From: Coraliomargarita algicola | GTDB lineage: Bacteria; Verrucomicrobiota; Verrucomicrobiia; Opitutales; Coraliomargaritaceae | Direction of reading: 5' to 3' | DNA: 64,000 nt | Assembly (NCBI RefSeq): GCF_033878955.1 | Contig: NZ_CP138858.1 | Location: forward strand, 4,057,001 to 4,121,000 | In this document: one piece after another, positions 44,929 to 54,282 of the stretch | Layout: each line of letters opens with the position of its first letter | How positions within the stretch are numbered: position 1 is the stretch's first letter | The notes under the pieces: generated by a model | The model's database searches: none | What the model was told of the DNA's origin: nothing | What the model saw: only the letters and a program-made list of their open reading frames with translations | Made by a program: the position numbers and the translations under genes

Positions 44929-46938
44929 ATGTCCGTTTCAACTCGTCAAGTTCATCTCGATTTTCATACCTCGCCGTTCATCTCCGATGTTGGCACCGAG
45001 TTTGATGCGCATGCTTTCGCTGCGACGTTCAAACGCGCTCGGGTCAACAGTGTCACGATTTTCGCCAAATGCCATCATGGTATGTGCTACTACCCGACAA
45101 AGACGGGGAAAACACATCCCGCGATTGGCGACCGCGATCTCCTTGGTGAGATGATCGAAGCCCTGCACCGGGAAGACATTCGTTGTCCCGTCTATACCCC
45201 GATTGCCTGGGAGGAGAACGTCGCGCATCTTCATCCGGAATGGTTGCAGATGCGCGCTGACGGAACATTTGCTCGTTGCAATAATGTCGACCCCGCCCGT
45301 CCACCGCATCCGGGTGGCTGGCTTTTCAACGACTGGGTGAATCCCGACTTTCAGGATTACATCGAAGCACATGTGTGCGAACTGTTTGAGCGCTATGGTT
45401 CGCTCGACGGTCTCTTTTTCGATATCTTGTTTTATGATCACCTCGCGCATTATAGCGATGCTTCCCGTGCTTACCGCAGACGTCATGGTTTTGCTGCAGA
45501 TGACGCAGAGACCTTTAAGCGCTTTGAATCCCACGCGCAGGCTTGTTTCGCAGAGCGATTCAGCAAGCTTGTGAGGGATCTATCGCCGAAGAGCACCATT
45601 TTTTACAATACGCCATTCGACGTGTTCGTCGATGGAACGGGTGGACGGCAACGACTGTCACATTGCACGCACATCGAGATCGAGTCGTTGCCGTCTGGTT
45701 TCTGGGGCTACCACCATTTTCCCCGACTTGCGCGCGGTGCGGGACGCTGGGGCAAACAATGGATCGGCATGACCGGTCGCTTTCAGCGGATGTGGGGGGA
45801 CTTCGGCGGCATCAAGCCACAGGCGGCACTCGAATATGAGTGCTTTCGCTCGCAAGCCCTTGGAGGCGGGAATTCGATCGGCGACCAACTCCCTCCGCGC
45901 GGTCGTCTCGACGCGGCGGCCTATGATTTAATTGGTGCGGTTTACGCTCAGTGTGAAGCTGCGGATCCTTTCTATCAAGGAAGCAGCGAGATTACGAATC
46001 TTGGGGTGATTTCCGCCAATCATCCGAAGAAGGATCTTGCCGAAACCGGCAAATCCGACGAAGGCGCAATTCAGATGTGCGAGGAAGTGCACTATGAAGT
46101 TTCTTTGCTCGACGACGCGTCCGATCTCTCAGTGCATAGTGCGCTTATCCTGCCAGACGACGTGGTGGTGACCCCGGTACTCTATAAAAAATTAAAAGCT
46201 TTTCACGCCGCAGGTGGACAGTTGGTTCTCTCGTTTCAATCAGGCTGTGACGCCGCGGGCCATTGGGCACTCGATTTTCTTCCACTCACTTTCGAGGGGA
46301 AGGTTGAGAAATTCCCAACGTACTGGCGTGCCCGTGAAGCTTTCTGGCTGGAACTCAGTGCGAGTGATCGCGTCGTGTACTCGCAAGGGCTCAACGTGAA
46401 GCATGGGAGCGATGTTGAGGTTCTAGTGGATCGCGTACTTCCGTATTTCAAGCGCACCGATCTCACCTTTTCGTCGCATTTTCAGACGCCACCACAGGCC
46501 GATTCGGACCGCTTTCCTGCTGTCCTTGCGGGGGAAGGTTTTATCTATTTCGCTGATCCCATCTTCCGTGAATATAGGCAGACGGGCAATCAGGCCGTGC
46601 GTGATGTCTGGCGCCGTGTGCTCCGTGATCGCGTTGGTCCGCCGCCCGTCGGCGACGGCTTGCCCACGACGATTCTTTGCGCTGCGCGTCGCCGCGAGCG
46701 TGAGCTGCTCATTACACTGCTACACTATATCCCGCTTCGAAAAGCCCTGGAGATTGATGTTTGCGAAGAACGCATAAGTTTTGCCGACGAAGTCCTGCGC
46801 CTCCAATCGAGTGCGAAAGAAGTCCGGATCTTTGGTACAGATGAAACCCTTGCGACGACCGAAGACGGCACTGGATGGGTGCTGCCGTCAATTAAAGGAC
46901 GCCTGTTGCTCGAAGTCCCGGATTACTTCTCAAGTTAA
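44929..46938 (+). CDS. GHL6-type putative glycoside hydrolase (cytoplasmic)
   Basis: 669 residues from ATG 44929 (MSVSTRQVHLDFHTSPFI). The N-terminal 300 residues match the pattern of the hypothetical glycosyl hydrolase 6 (GHL6) family: VHLDFHTSPF, NSVTIFAKCHHGMCYYPT, HPAIGDRDLLGEMIEALH and a barrel with FFDILFYD. A beta-galactosidase trimerisation-like segment follows (ALILPDDVVVTPVLYKKLKAFHAAGGQLVLS). No signal peptide from this start, so it probably acts on imported oligosaccharides. It is the last gene of the 38.1-46.9 kb operon. The stop codon abuts the frame-corrected end of the convergent SGNH gene. Confidence 0.8.
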   Translation: MSVSTRQVHLDFHTSPFISDVGTEFDAHAFAATFKRARVNSVTIFAKCHHGMCYYPTKTGKTHPAIGDRDLLGEMIEALHREDIRCPVYTPIAWEENVAHLHPEWLQMRADGTFARCNNVDPARPPHPGGWLFNDWVNPDFQDYIEAHVCELFERYGSLDGLFFDILFYDHLAHYSDASRAYRRRHGFAADDAETFKRFESHAQACFAERFSKLVRDLSPKSTIFYNTPFDVFVDGTGGRQRLSHCTHIEIESLPSGFWGYHHFPRLARGAGRWGKQWIGMTGRFQRMWGDFGGIKPQAALEYECFRSQALGGGNSIGDQLPPRGRLDAAAYDLIGAVYAQCEAADPFYQGSSEITNLGVISANHPKKDLAETGKSDEGAIQMCEEVHYEVSLLDDASDLSVHSALILPDDVVVTPVLYKKLKAFHAAGGQLVLSFQSGCDAAGHWALDFLPLTFEGKVEKFPTYWRAREAFWLELSASDRVVYSQGLNVKHGSDVEVLVDRVLPYFKRTDLTFSSHFQTPPQADSDRFPAVLAGEGFIYFADPIFREYRQTGNQAVRDVWRRVLRDRVGPPPVGDGLPTTILCAARRRERELLITLLHYIPLRKALEIDVCEERISFADEVLRLQSSAKEVRIFGTDETLATTEDGTGWVLPSIKGRLLLEVPDYFSS

Positions 46939-48607
46939 TCAGTAGCGTGCGATTTTCAGGATCAGACTGTGACCTGCACTACCCGCGCCAGCTTTAATGA
47001 AGAACTCGTTTGCTCCTGCTTTCAGTTGGACCGGAGAAATGCGGCCGCGGATGTGGACCGTCGAATATTATAATGCGCTCGCCGTTGAGCCACAACTGAC
47101 AGTAGTAATCGACGGTGATGGAAAGGAGGGCCTGACCGCCCGATCCACCATCGAATTCCGTTCGGGCGTAGACGAAGGACGGTTTCTTTTCGCCTATGAG
47201 CGTGCGAAAATCCACGAGGTTGCTCTCGGCGGACACAGGTTTCCATGTGAAACGATCTAGACTGAAATTCGCGTCGCCGGGCTCGGGAGCGAACTTTGTA
47301 AAGGTATCGGCCCGCGCGTCGATCGGCATCTGCTCTTTTGGGTACGATAATGAAAAAGGTCCCGTCCAGCTCCAGGCGTCCGCTGGCACTGGGACCAAAT
47401 TGAGATCGCGTAGCACCTCGGGAGTGAACGTGCCTTGTGGACTCGGCTCACGCGTTGCCTGTGTCTCCCCTGCCAGTAGAAGATAGCCAAGGGTTACGGA
47501 TCCGTTGCGGCTAGGGTCGATTTCGCTTTCTGCGGGCAGGACGACATTCAGCATGTGCTCGCGGGCCGGCAGGTCGACTCCGGCGAGGAGGTAGGAGAAA
47601 CCATCGCGTGTATTCGCATATACATGACTCGGTACGGAGTCGTCGACATTGACCAAGAATGAGCCATTATCCGTGTCTCTTGCGTAGAACAGGCCAAAGG
47701 TTGTCCCACGGACGGGGAGGCGCAGTGCAGTTCCCGGCGCCTCTGCGGTGATTGCGCCTTGGAAGAAACGGCCCCACCAGGCAGAGGGCGGTGCTCCTGT
47801 TTTCCAGTCTGGGGTGATATATGCTTGGAGCGGTACCAAGCGTGCATCGAGCAACAGAGGCTTCGTACTGAGGGGGGGCGGTAGAGGAACGAGGGGTGTT
47901 GCAGTCGCTCTATCCTTGCTGCGTGCGCGGTTGAGTAGTGGGCGCAAGGTATTGCGCAGTGTTTCCGCGTAGAGCGCGTGCCCCGCACGGTTTGGATGAA
48001 CGTCATCCGAAAATAACACATTCCAGTCCTCGCCATGTTCGGATAGGTGGGCCTCGACCGCGGCCTGCATGTCCGCTTCCACAAGACCGTAGTGGCGGGC
48101 GATTCGGCGATGGCGCTGTAGATTTACGCCCCTGCGGGCGGCTGCTTCCACTATGACAATGGCCGGAGGATGCGGCAGTGATTTGAGTCGAACGACCAAT
48201 GTTTCCATGTAGAGAATCGCCTGTTCATCGGTGAGGCCGCCGTCATTGACGCAATATTCGATCACAACAAGATCGGGTGCATGTGAGATGATATCGCGGT
48301 CGATGCGGAAAATTCCCAGCGAACTGCCGGTGCCGCTCATCCCCGAGTTCACTACACTGATTTCGCTTTTGGGGAATTGCTCGTCCAGCCAGTCGCCGAT
48401 CCAGCCCGAACTGCTGGCTTGGGTGATTGAGCCACCAATGGCGACATAGCGAAGCGGTTCGCCCTTTGTTGCTCTAGAAAATGCGGCGACAACATCGCTC
48501 CCCGGTTCCTGTGAGGCAACGACAGTACAAACACATCCGATCCAGGCGAAAAAAAGTGAGACCCAGTTGCACGAATATATGGGAAAATTATTAATAGAGA
48601 AGGGCAT
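46939..48607 (-). pseudogene. Secreted SGNH/GDSL-type esterase, frameshifted near its C-terminus
   Basis: The open frame from 48607 stops at 46994 after 537 residues, ending in an unlikely tail (FSGPTESRSKRVLH). In the next frame, from about 47062, translation continues as TVHIRGRISPVQLKAGANEF then FFIKAGAGSAGHS and ends ILKIARY with a stop at 46939-46941, a sensible domain end. One extra base near 47062-47073 explains this; the corrected length is 555. SGNH motifs are intact: Ser in AIGGSITQ, Gly in GMSGTGSS, Asn in EYCVND and Asp/His in DDVHPN. It has a signal-like hydrophobic N-terminus. Likely a carbohydrate esterase. A GTGACAGTAAC site lies 79 bp upstream. Sequencing error is an alternative to true disruption. 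Confidence 0.75.
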
Positions 48608-48685
48608 AGATAAGTTATATGTTGGCGAAAAGAGATCAGGAAGTAGTCTTCTCTAAAATTATGGCCCCGCAATATGTGTATCGAA

Positions 48686-48696
48686 GTGACAGTAAC
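48686..48696. promoter_or_regulatory. GTGACAGTAAC operator-like site in divergent promoter region
   Basis: Exact 11-mer between the SGNH gene (start 48607) and the second beta-helix enzyme (start 48783), 79 and 86 bp from them. Confidence 0.65.
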
Positions 48697-48782
48697 ATAT
48701 CGTCCATTGTTGTCTCTGAGCTATTGTGATAATTGAAATCAGAATCACTTCTGATTAGTTTTCATCAAACAGATTTCTCCTT

Positions 48783-51212
48783 ATGTTACTCCACATATCT
48801 ACTTTAAAAAGAATTTTTATCTGTGCCGTCATGTTGTGTGGCGTTGCATCCAAGTCTGTTGAGGCAGAGACGCTAGTGTTAAGGTCGGTTTCAGATGGCT
48901 ACATCCGCACGACACAATCAGCCAATTTGGCAAATAACGAAAGGAATCATCTCTTCCTCGTTGGTGATACGGCGCAAGTAGGTGACTATCTCCGGTCGGT
49001 GTTGACGTTCGATTTGAACCGACCGGAGCTTGTCGGAGCAAAGATTATCAATGCCGAACTAGTCTTGGAAGTGAGTGATCAGGACAAAGGTGCGGGCAGC
49101 AGTTCCTCGACCGTGGAGCAACTCAATCTGCATGCCTTGGACCAAGTTTTTGATGAATCAACAGTAGATTGGATTCGATTTAATCGGGAGAGCAAATGGA
49201 ACCGTCTCGGCGGCGATTTCGGACCGAGTTTGGCCTTGATCAATGTCAACGCATCCGAGGCTGAATCTGGGCGGATGTTTACTTTGGGTGGAAAGGCGCT
49301 TGCTGCCGCTGTTCAAGCGTCCATCGGAGCAAAGGGGGCATGGCTGCTGAAGCTCGCCGAGGAAAATCAGAATCGGAGTATTTTTCGTTTCAAATCCAGC
49401 AAGAGTCGATTGGTGATCGATTATGAGCCATCACCGGCAGTGGCGGCGGCAGTCGCGGCTTTACGGGAACCACTGCCGGGACAGCCCGGAATTCCAGTCG
49501 AGGGAGTCACCCCGGTGCCCGGGTATCCGGAGGCACCGGAGAGCTCAAATTATTACTTGATCGCTGGTGGGCATTCAGTCGAGGTGAAGTCAGAACCTTA
49601 TGATTTTGACGTCGTTATGTTCACGATGCGCGATGAGCCTGTTTTGGTCGATGTGATGGTGCAAGGGGACTTTACGGAGTTCAGCGTCAAACCGGACCGT
49701 CACAATTTGAAGGCAACTCGGGTGCAGAATGCGATTCGGTTTACATTGGATGAGCCTGTGAAGCTGGTGGTGCAGATTCCCGGGCGGAAGCCGCTGGCGA
49801 TTATCGCGACGCCTGAAGAAGTGGATGTGCCTTCTCCTGAGGATGCCAATGTCCTTTATTTTAAACCAGGCGTAACTTATGCGGGTGTGATTCGCCCTCA
49901 GAGTGGGCAGACGGTTTATTTCGCGCCAGGCGCACTGGTGCGGGGGCGGATCGAAGCCACTGCAGTTCAAAATGTGAAGGTCTTGGGACGTGGAATCTTG
50001 GATACTTCCGGATATGCGCTGCGCAATAAGAAGTTACACGGTATTTTGTTTGATCATGCGGAGAATATCAAGGTTGATGGGATCGGTGTCCGCAGTAATG
50101 ACACTTGGTGGCAAACGCTCTTTTTAAACTCAATCAACGTTGAGGTCTCGCAGATGAATCTCTTTGGTATTGGTGTGAATACCGACGGTGTGGATATCGA
50201 TGCGGTGAAGAATTTTGTGGTTCGTGACACTTTTATTCGAGCGGAAGATGATGGTCTCGGCTGGCACTCGCTGGATGCTGCGACGAACGGCGAGATTATC
50301 ACAGAAAACGCCTTGGCAGAAAATGTGGTGATTTGGAATACAGGAGCGGGCAATGGTATTCGGATAGGTGCATCCATGGAAGCTCAGCTTTGGCGTAACA
50401 TTACAATTCGCAATGTCGATATTTTGCAACATGCTGGTGCTGGGATTTATAGCGATTTCTCGGATTGGGCTTGGATGGACAATTTGCGCTTTGAAAATAT
50501 TGTGATTGAGAAGCCTTCAAAGCCGATTCGATTTTATATCGATGAAACTCGGTACAGTAACTCAACCGGATATTTGGATGAGCGTGGTCATTTTGACCGA
50601 TTACTGTTTGAGAATGTCCGGATGAATGGCGGTCAGATTCGATTGAGCGGATATGATGCCACGCATCGCATTAACGGAGTTCGATTCAATAATTGTGTGA
50701 ATGATGGCATTCCGGTCGATTCGCTTGATCAGATCACGGTCAACGATTTTGTGACAGATATCGATTTTAATAAGCCATTGCCGCCAGAGCTGCCGGTTGC
50801 AGAGGGAACTTATGAAGCTGAATACTGTGAATCACGAACGAATGGTGTGCCGCAGTATATAGCCGACATGCCAAATGCGAGTCATGGGCGTATCCGGGTT
50901 TTTGAGGCCCGTGGTGCGGGGGATTTCATTGAGCATGACCTCACGGTGCCTTCTGCTGGTGAATATGAATTCGCACTGCTTGTGCGGACATCTCCTGAGG
51001 GCGGCCTCGCGGAGCTTAGCATTAATGGAAAAGTGATTGGACCGAAAATCGACCTGTATTCTTCCCGTCCGGACTTTCGAGTCGTGGACTGCGGCGAACT
51101 GCAATTCGGTTCGGCTGGCTTGCTGGAACTCCGACTTACATCGACCGGTAAACATGCTCGTAGTCGCGGCTACCGGATGGAACTCGATGTAATCCAACTG
51201 AAGGTCAAATAG
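48783..51212 (+). CDS. Secreted GH28-like beta-helix enzyme, paralogue of the one at 29581
   Basis: 809 residues. Signal peptide about 1-28 (ends ASKSVEA). A DNRLRE-type module at 29-215 (DGYIRTTQSANLANNERNHL, VGDTAQVGDYLRSVLTFDLN) precedes a parallel beta-helix (about 300-660). The helix has GQTVYFAPGALVRGRI, NTDGVDIDAVKNFVVRDTF, AEDDGLGWHS and GNGIRIGASMEAQLWRNITI, long runs being identical to the paralogue. A CBM6/35-like jelly roll follows at about 675-809. It lacks the EF-hand-like tail of the paralogue. Probably an exo- or endo-acting polysaccharide hydrolase; the substrate is unknown. An operator-like site lies 86 bp upstream; the GH50-like gene follows. Confidence 0.8.
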   Translation: MLLHISTLKRIFICAVMLCGVASKSVEAETLVLRSVSDGYIRTTQSANLANNERNHLFLVGDTAQVGDYLRSVLTFDLNRPELVGAKIINAELVLEVSDQDKGAGSSSSTVEQLNLHALDQVFDESTVDWIRFNRESKWNRLGGDFGPSLALINVNASEAESGRMFTLGGKALAAAVQASIGAKGAWLLKLAEENQNRSIFRFKSSKSRLVIDYEPSPAVAAAVAALREPLPGQPGIPVEGVTPVPGYPEAPESSNYYLIAGGHSVEVKSEPYDFDVVMFTMRDEPVLVDVMVQGDFTEFSVKPDRHNLKATRVQNAIRFTLDEPVKLVVQIPGRKPLAIIATPEEVDVPSPEDANVLYFKPGVTYAGVIRPQSGQTVYFAPGALVRGRIEATAVQNVKVLGRGILDTSGYALRNKKLHGILFDHAENIKVDGIGVRSNDTWWQTLFLNSINVEVSQMNLFGIGVNTDGVDIDAVKNFVVRDTFIRAEDDGLGWHSLDAATNGEIITENALAENVVIWNTGAGNGIRIGASMEAQLWRNITIRNVDILQHAGAGIYSDFSDWAWMDNLRFENIVIEKPSKPIRFYIDETRYSNSTGYLDERGHFDRLLFENVRMNGGQIRLSGYDATHRINGVRFNNCVNDGIPVDSLDQITVNDFVTDIDFNKPLPPELPVAEGTYEAEYCESRTNGVPQYIADMPNASHGRIRVFEARGAGDFIEHDLTVPSAGEYEFALLVRTSPEGGLAELSINGKVIGPKIDLYSSRPDFRVVDCGELQFGSAGLLELRLTSTGKHARSRGYRMELDVIQLKVK

Positions 51213-51246
51213 TTTTTGCCGTTGCACCGTTGGGTGATGTCGTCGT

Positions 51247-51257
51247 GTGACAGTAAC
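51247..51257. promoter_or_regulatory. GTGACAGTAAC operator-like site upstream of the GH50-like gene
   Basis: Exact 11-mer, 35 bp after the previous stop codon and 72 bp before the ATG at 51329. Confidence 0.65.
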
Positions 51258-51328
51258 TCTTGGCAATATGTATTCATGCGCTATTTCGGCGCGCACACTT
51301 AATATCAATTAATTACCTCAACCCCTTT

Positions 51329-53437
51329 ATGTTAAAAATGCAGAATATGAAATTTCCTAAACTCAGTGCTCGTTCTCGCCACACATGTCTTAGTGTTGTG
51401 GCTTTTCTTGCCGGTTTTTGTGTGACTGCTCCATTGTTGGCAGACCGCCTCTCGATTAGCGAATCGCAGTTAGAGGTGAAGCGCTCCGATCAGGTAGAGT
51501 TGGGTGAACTCGGTCGAGGCCGCTTGCATTTGAAGCTTGATGATCCTTCCTGGAATGCTGGTTTCCGTTTGTTGCCTCCGGAGGGAGCGACTGCATGGGA
51601 TTTTTCATCTGCTAAGGCGATTGCTGTCGATGTGGAGAATTTGTCAAAGGATAAGCAGTTGCGGTTGACGATGCACATCTCCAGTGGGGAGAAGGAAGCG
51701 AAGGACTATCAAGAGATTAACACCGGCATTGCCTTGAATCCCGGTGAAAAGCAGACGATGCACTTATTCATTCCGCATGCTACCATTTATCGTTCGCCAG
51801 AAGGAGTGCCCGGTCCAAAGGTCGTGGACTCGACGGCGATTCATTGGATCGATTTTCAGATGCAGTGGCCGTTTGAGGGCTCTCAGCAGGGTTTACTCGA
51901 TTGTGAGATTTCGAACATTCGTCTCGTCAGGAGTCCTGATACGCGCCATCAGGTAAATGAGGAAGATTTCATGCCTTTTATCGATGAATACGGCCAATAT
52001 ATTCACGATGATTGGAAGGAGAAAATTCACAGTTCGTCTGATTTGGTGCGTGCATACCAGAACGAACTGGCTGAACTTAAAAAGTCTGAGCGTCCCGCTG
52101 AGTGGAATGAATACGGTGGTTGGGCGAATGGGCCAAAGTTGAAAGCTACCGGCTATTTCCGGGTCGAGAAATACCAAGGTAAATGGTGGTTTGTGGATCC
52201 GAGTGGTCATCTCTTCTATTCTCAGGGGATTGATGTTTTACGGACACACACTGATGCCACTCCGGTGCGGGATCACGCTGAATGGTTTGACTTTAGCACC
52301 AAAGGTCAGCGGGAGCTTCCTTTCACTGATTGGAACCTGCGTAAGAAATACCAGACCGATGATTACAATGCAGCTTTCTTCGATGTCCTCACTCAGCGTT
52401 TGGAACATTGGGGAATCAATACGATCGGTAACTGGGGACATGAGGATCTCATGAATATGGGCAAGATGCCGTATACTTTACAATTGACGGACCACGATAC
52501 GAAGCTGCCTCAGTTAAAGGGGAGTAAGCTGAAGTTTTACGATGTATTTGATCCAAAATACATTGATGCGATGGAGAATTTAATTAAGGCTGCAGGCGAG
52601 AAGTCGCCGATTGTTCTTAAGTCTCTGACCGATCCGATGTGCATCGGTTACTTTATCGACAACGAGTTGAACTTTGGTAACCGCGGGCGTCAAATGCTCA
52701 CGGATGATGTGCTTCGCTGCCCTCCGGGACAAGCTGCCAAGCTTGAGTTGCAGAAAGACCTTAAGTCTAAGTATGGTTCCATCGATGGATTGAATAAGTC
52801 GTGGGAAACGAATTACGCTAGCTGGGATGCGTTTCTGGAAAATCGCGAAGTTCCTGAATCGAAAGGATTTCGTGAAGATTCGAATGTATTCTTCCTCAAG
52901 GCAGTGGATCAATACTTTCGCCTCAGTCGTGATGCGATTAAGCGGGTGGCACCGCATCGCCTTTATTTAGGTTGCCGTTTCATCGGAACCGACTCCGTGC
53001 GTCGTGCGCTCTTTGAAGCGAGTGAAAAATATTCTGATGTTCTTACCGTGAATATCTATGCCCATGGGGTGGCGAATCTTTGGGTTGAGGCTTTTCCGGA
53101 TATGCCGGTTTTGATCGGAGAGTTTCATTTTGGTATCTATGATCGCGGAATGTTTGCACCCGGACTCGCCCCGGCTGGCCTAACTCAAGAAGAACGGGCC
53201 TTCGCCTATGCACGTTTTGTGCAGGGAGCGCTTACTCATCCGAATATTGTCGGCACGCACTGGTTTCAGTTTCGGGATCAACCTCTGACCGGACGTTGGG
53301 ACGGTGAAGGTTATGCCATCGGTTTTGTGGACGTCGCGGATACACCTTATGAAGAACTCACCCGGACTGCCCGAGAAATAGGGGAGAACATGTATACTTA
53401 CCGTCAAACTGGAAAGCTTGTGAATTCGATGAAATGA
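51329..53437 (+). CDS. Secreted GH50 beta-agarase-like enzyme
   Basis: 702 residues from ATG 51329. Signal peptide (TCLSVVAFLAGFCVTAPLLA). An N-terminal CBM-like beta-sandwich covers about 40-220, and a TIM barrel starts with TGYFRVEKYQGKWWFVDPSGHLFYSQGID, a pattern shared with GH50 agarases. Catalytic Glu candidates are Glu446 in GYFIDNELNFG and Glu598 in VLIGEFHFG. Such enzymes cleave beta-1,4 linkages of agarose and release small oligosaccharides. Exact substrate (agarose, porphyran or another galactan) is inferred, not shown. ATGs at 51338 and 51347 are alternative starts. It has its own GTGACAGTAAC site. Confidence 0.83.
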   Translation: MLKMQNMKFPKLSARSRHTCLSVVAFLAGFCVTAPLLADRLSISESQLEVKRSDQVELGELGRGRLHLKLDDPSWNAGFRLLPPEGATAWDFSSAKAIAVDVENLSKDKQLRLTMHISSGEKEAKDYQEINTGIALNPGEKQTMHLFIPHATIYRSPEGVPGPKVVDSTAIHWIDFQMQWPFEGSQQGLLDCEISNIRLVRSPDTRHQVNEEDFMPFIDEYGQYIHDDWKEKIHSSSDLVRAYQNELAELKKSERPAEWNEYGGWANGPKLKATGYFRVEKYQGKWWFVDPSGHLFYSQGIDVLRTHTDATPVRDHAEWFDFSTKGQRELPFTDWNLRKKYQTDDYNAAFFDVLTQRLEHWGINTIGNWGHEDLMNMGKMPYTLQLTDHDTKLPQLKGSKLKFYDVFDPKYIDAMENLIKAAGEKSPIVLKSLTDPMCIGYFIDNELNFGNRGRQMLTDDVLRCPPGQAAKLELQKDLKSKYGSIDGLNKSWETNYASWDAFLENREVPESKGFREDSNVFFLKAVDQYFRLSRDAIKRVAPHRLYLGCRFIGTDSVRRALFEASEKYSDVLTVNIYAHGVANLWVEAFPDMPVLIGEFHFGIYDRGMFAPGLAPAGLTQEERAFAYARFVQGALTHPNIVGTHWFQFRDQPLTGRWDGEGYAIGFVDVADTPYEELTRTAREIGENMYTYRQTGKLVNSMK

Positions 53438-53500
53438 GTCTACTCTCCTGGGGTCTACCCTTTGATTCCTACTCTACATTAAACAGAAGAAGGTTAAATT

Positions 53501-54204
53501 ATGAAATGCCCCGCTCAATTGCATGCTTCGCCTTTAATACGTTTTCGTCGTCGTTCTTCACTGGGGTTTACCCTGATTGAACTGCTCGCTGTGATTGCAG
53601 TGGTCGCGATTCTTGCGGCAATTTTAATTCCGACCTTTGGGAGTGTGCGTACAAAAGCGCAGCAAACTCAATGTGCCTTTAATCTGAGACGGATCGGTGA
53701 AGCGATTTTATTATACGCGAGTGAAAACAATGGAGAACTTCCTGGGCGGGATGCTGGTTTGTATGGTCAAATCAGTGCCCAGACGATTATGCGAACAAAG
53801 ATAAACTGACACTAGTCACTTATTTATTGCCATATTTTGAGATTACAAATGGGGAAGGGGATGTTGAAGTCATGGTTTGTCCGGCGAGTGAGGCTGCGTT
53901 GGATTCAACGCACGCGAGTTATCTGGCAAACAACGCAGTTTTATTGCACGATGGTCAGACTGGGCGTCCTTTCGGGAAGAGTTACGGGGCAAAAGGTCTT
54001 TTGCTGAGTCAACTCGCGAATCCTTCTGATGCGGTCGCCATGTTCGATCTCGATGCGGATATATGGAGAACTCTGGGGAATGCCAGTCCACAGAACACTC
54101 CGACCGAACCTGTGCATGGGGCGACACGTAATTTTCTCTATCTTGATGGTCATGTCAGTGCGATGCCTTTAGACTATGACCCGAGGGCGACTGCAGTTCA
54201 GTAG
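53501..54204 (+). pseudogene. Pseudopilin-like H-X9-DG protein split by a frameshift
   Basis: The first frame (53501-53809) encodes the prepilin leader and helix GFTLIELLAVIAVVAILAAILIP and the start of the ectodomain. It runs into a stop. The -1 frame picks up near 53780 as DDYANKDKLTLVTYLLPYFE and continues to 54204, ending with the H-X9-DG motif HGATRNFLYLDGH. Restoring one base near 53779-53782 gives a normal 234-residue protein like that at 38963. A good ribosome-binding site (AGAAGAAGG) precedes the ATG. It follows the GH50-like gene by 63 bp. Real disruption or a sequencing error are both possible. Confidence 0.8.
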
Positions 54205-54282
54205 TGGGATGCGACGAACCGGCATATTTCTTTAACACTTTTCACATTAGCCTTGGATTTACCTTTGTTGGCGAGTGATTCA

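Noticed and set aside
46997..47260. 87-codon plus-strand ORF opposite the SGNH gene
   Set aside because: Antisense shadow; the minus strand encodes the real protein end once the frameshift is corrected.
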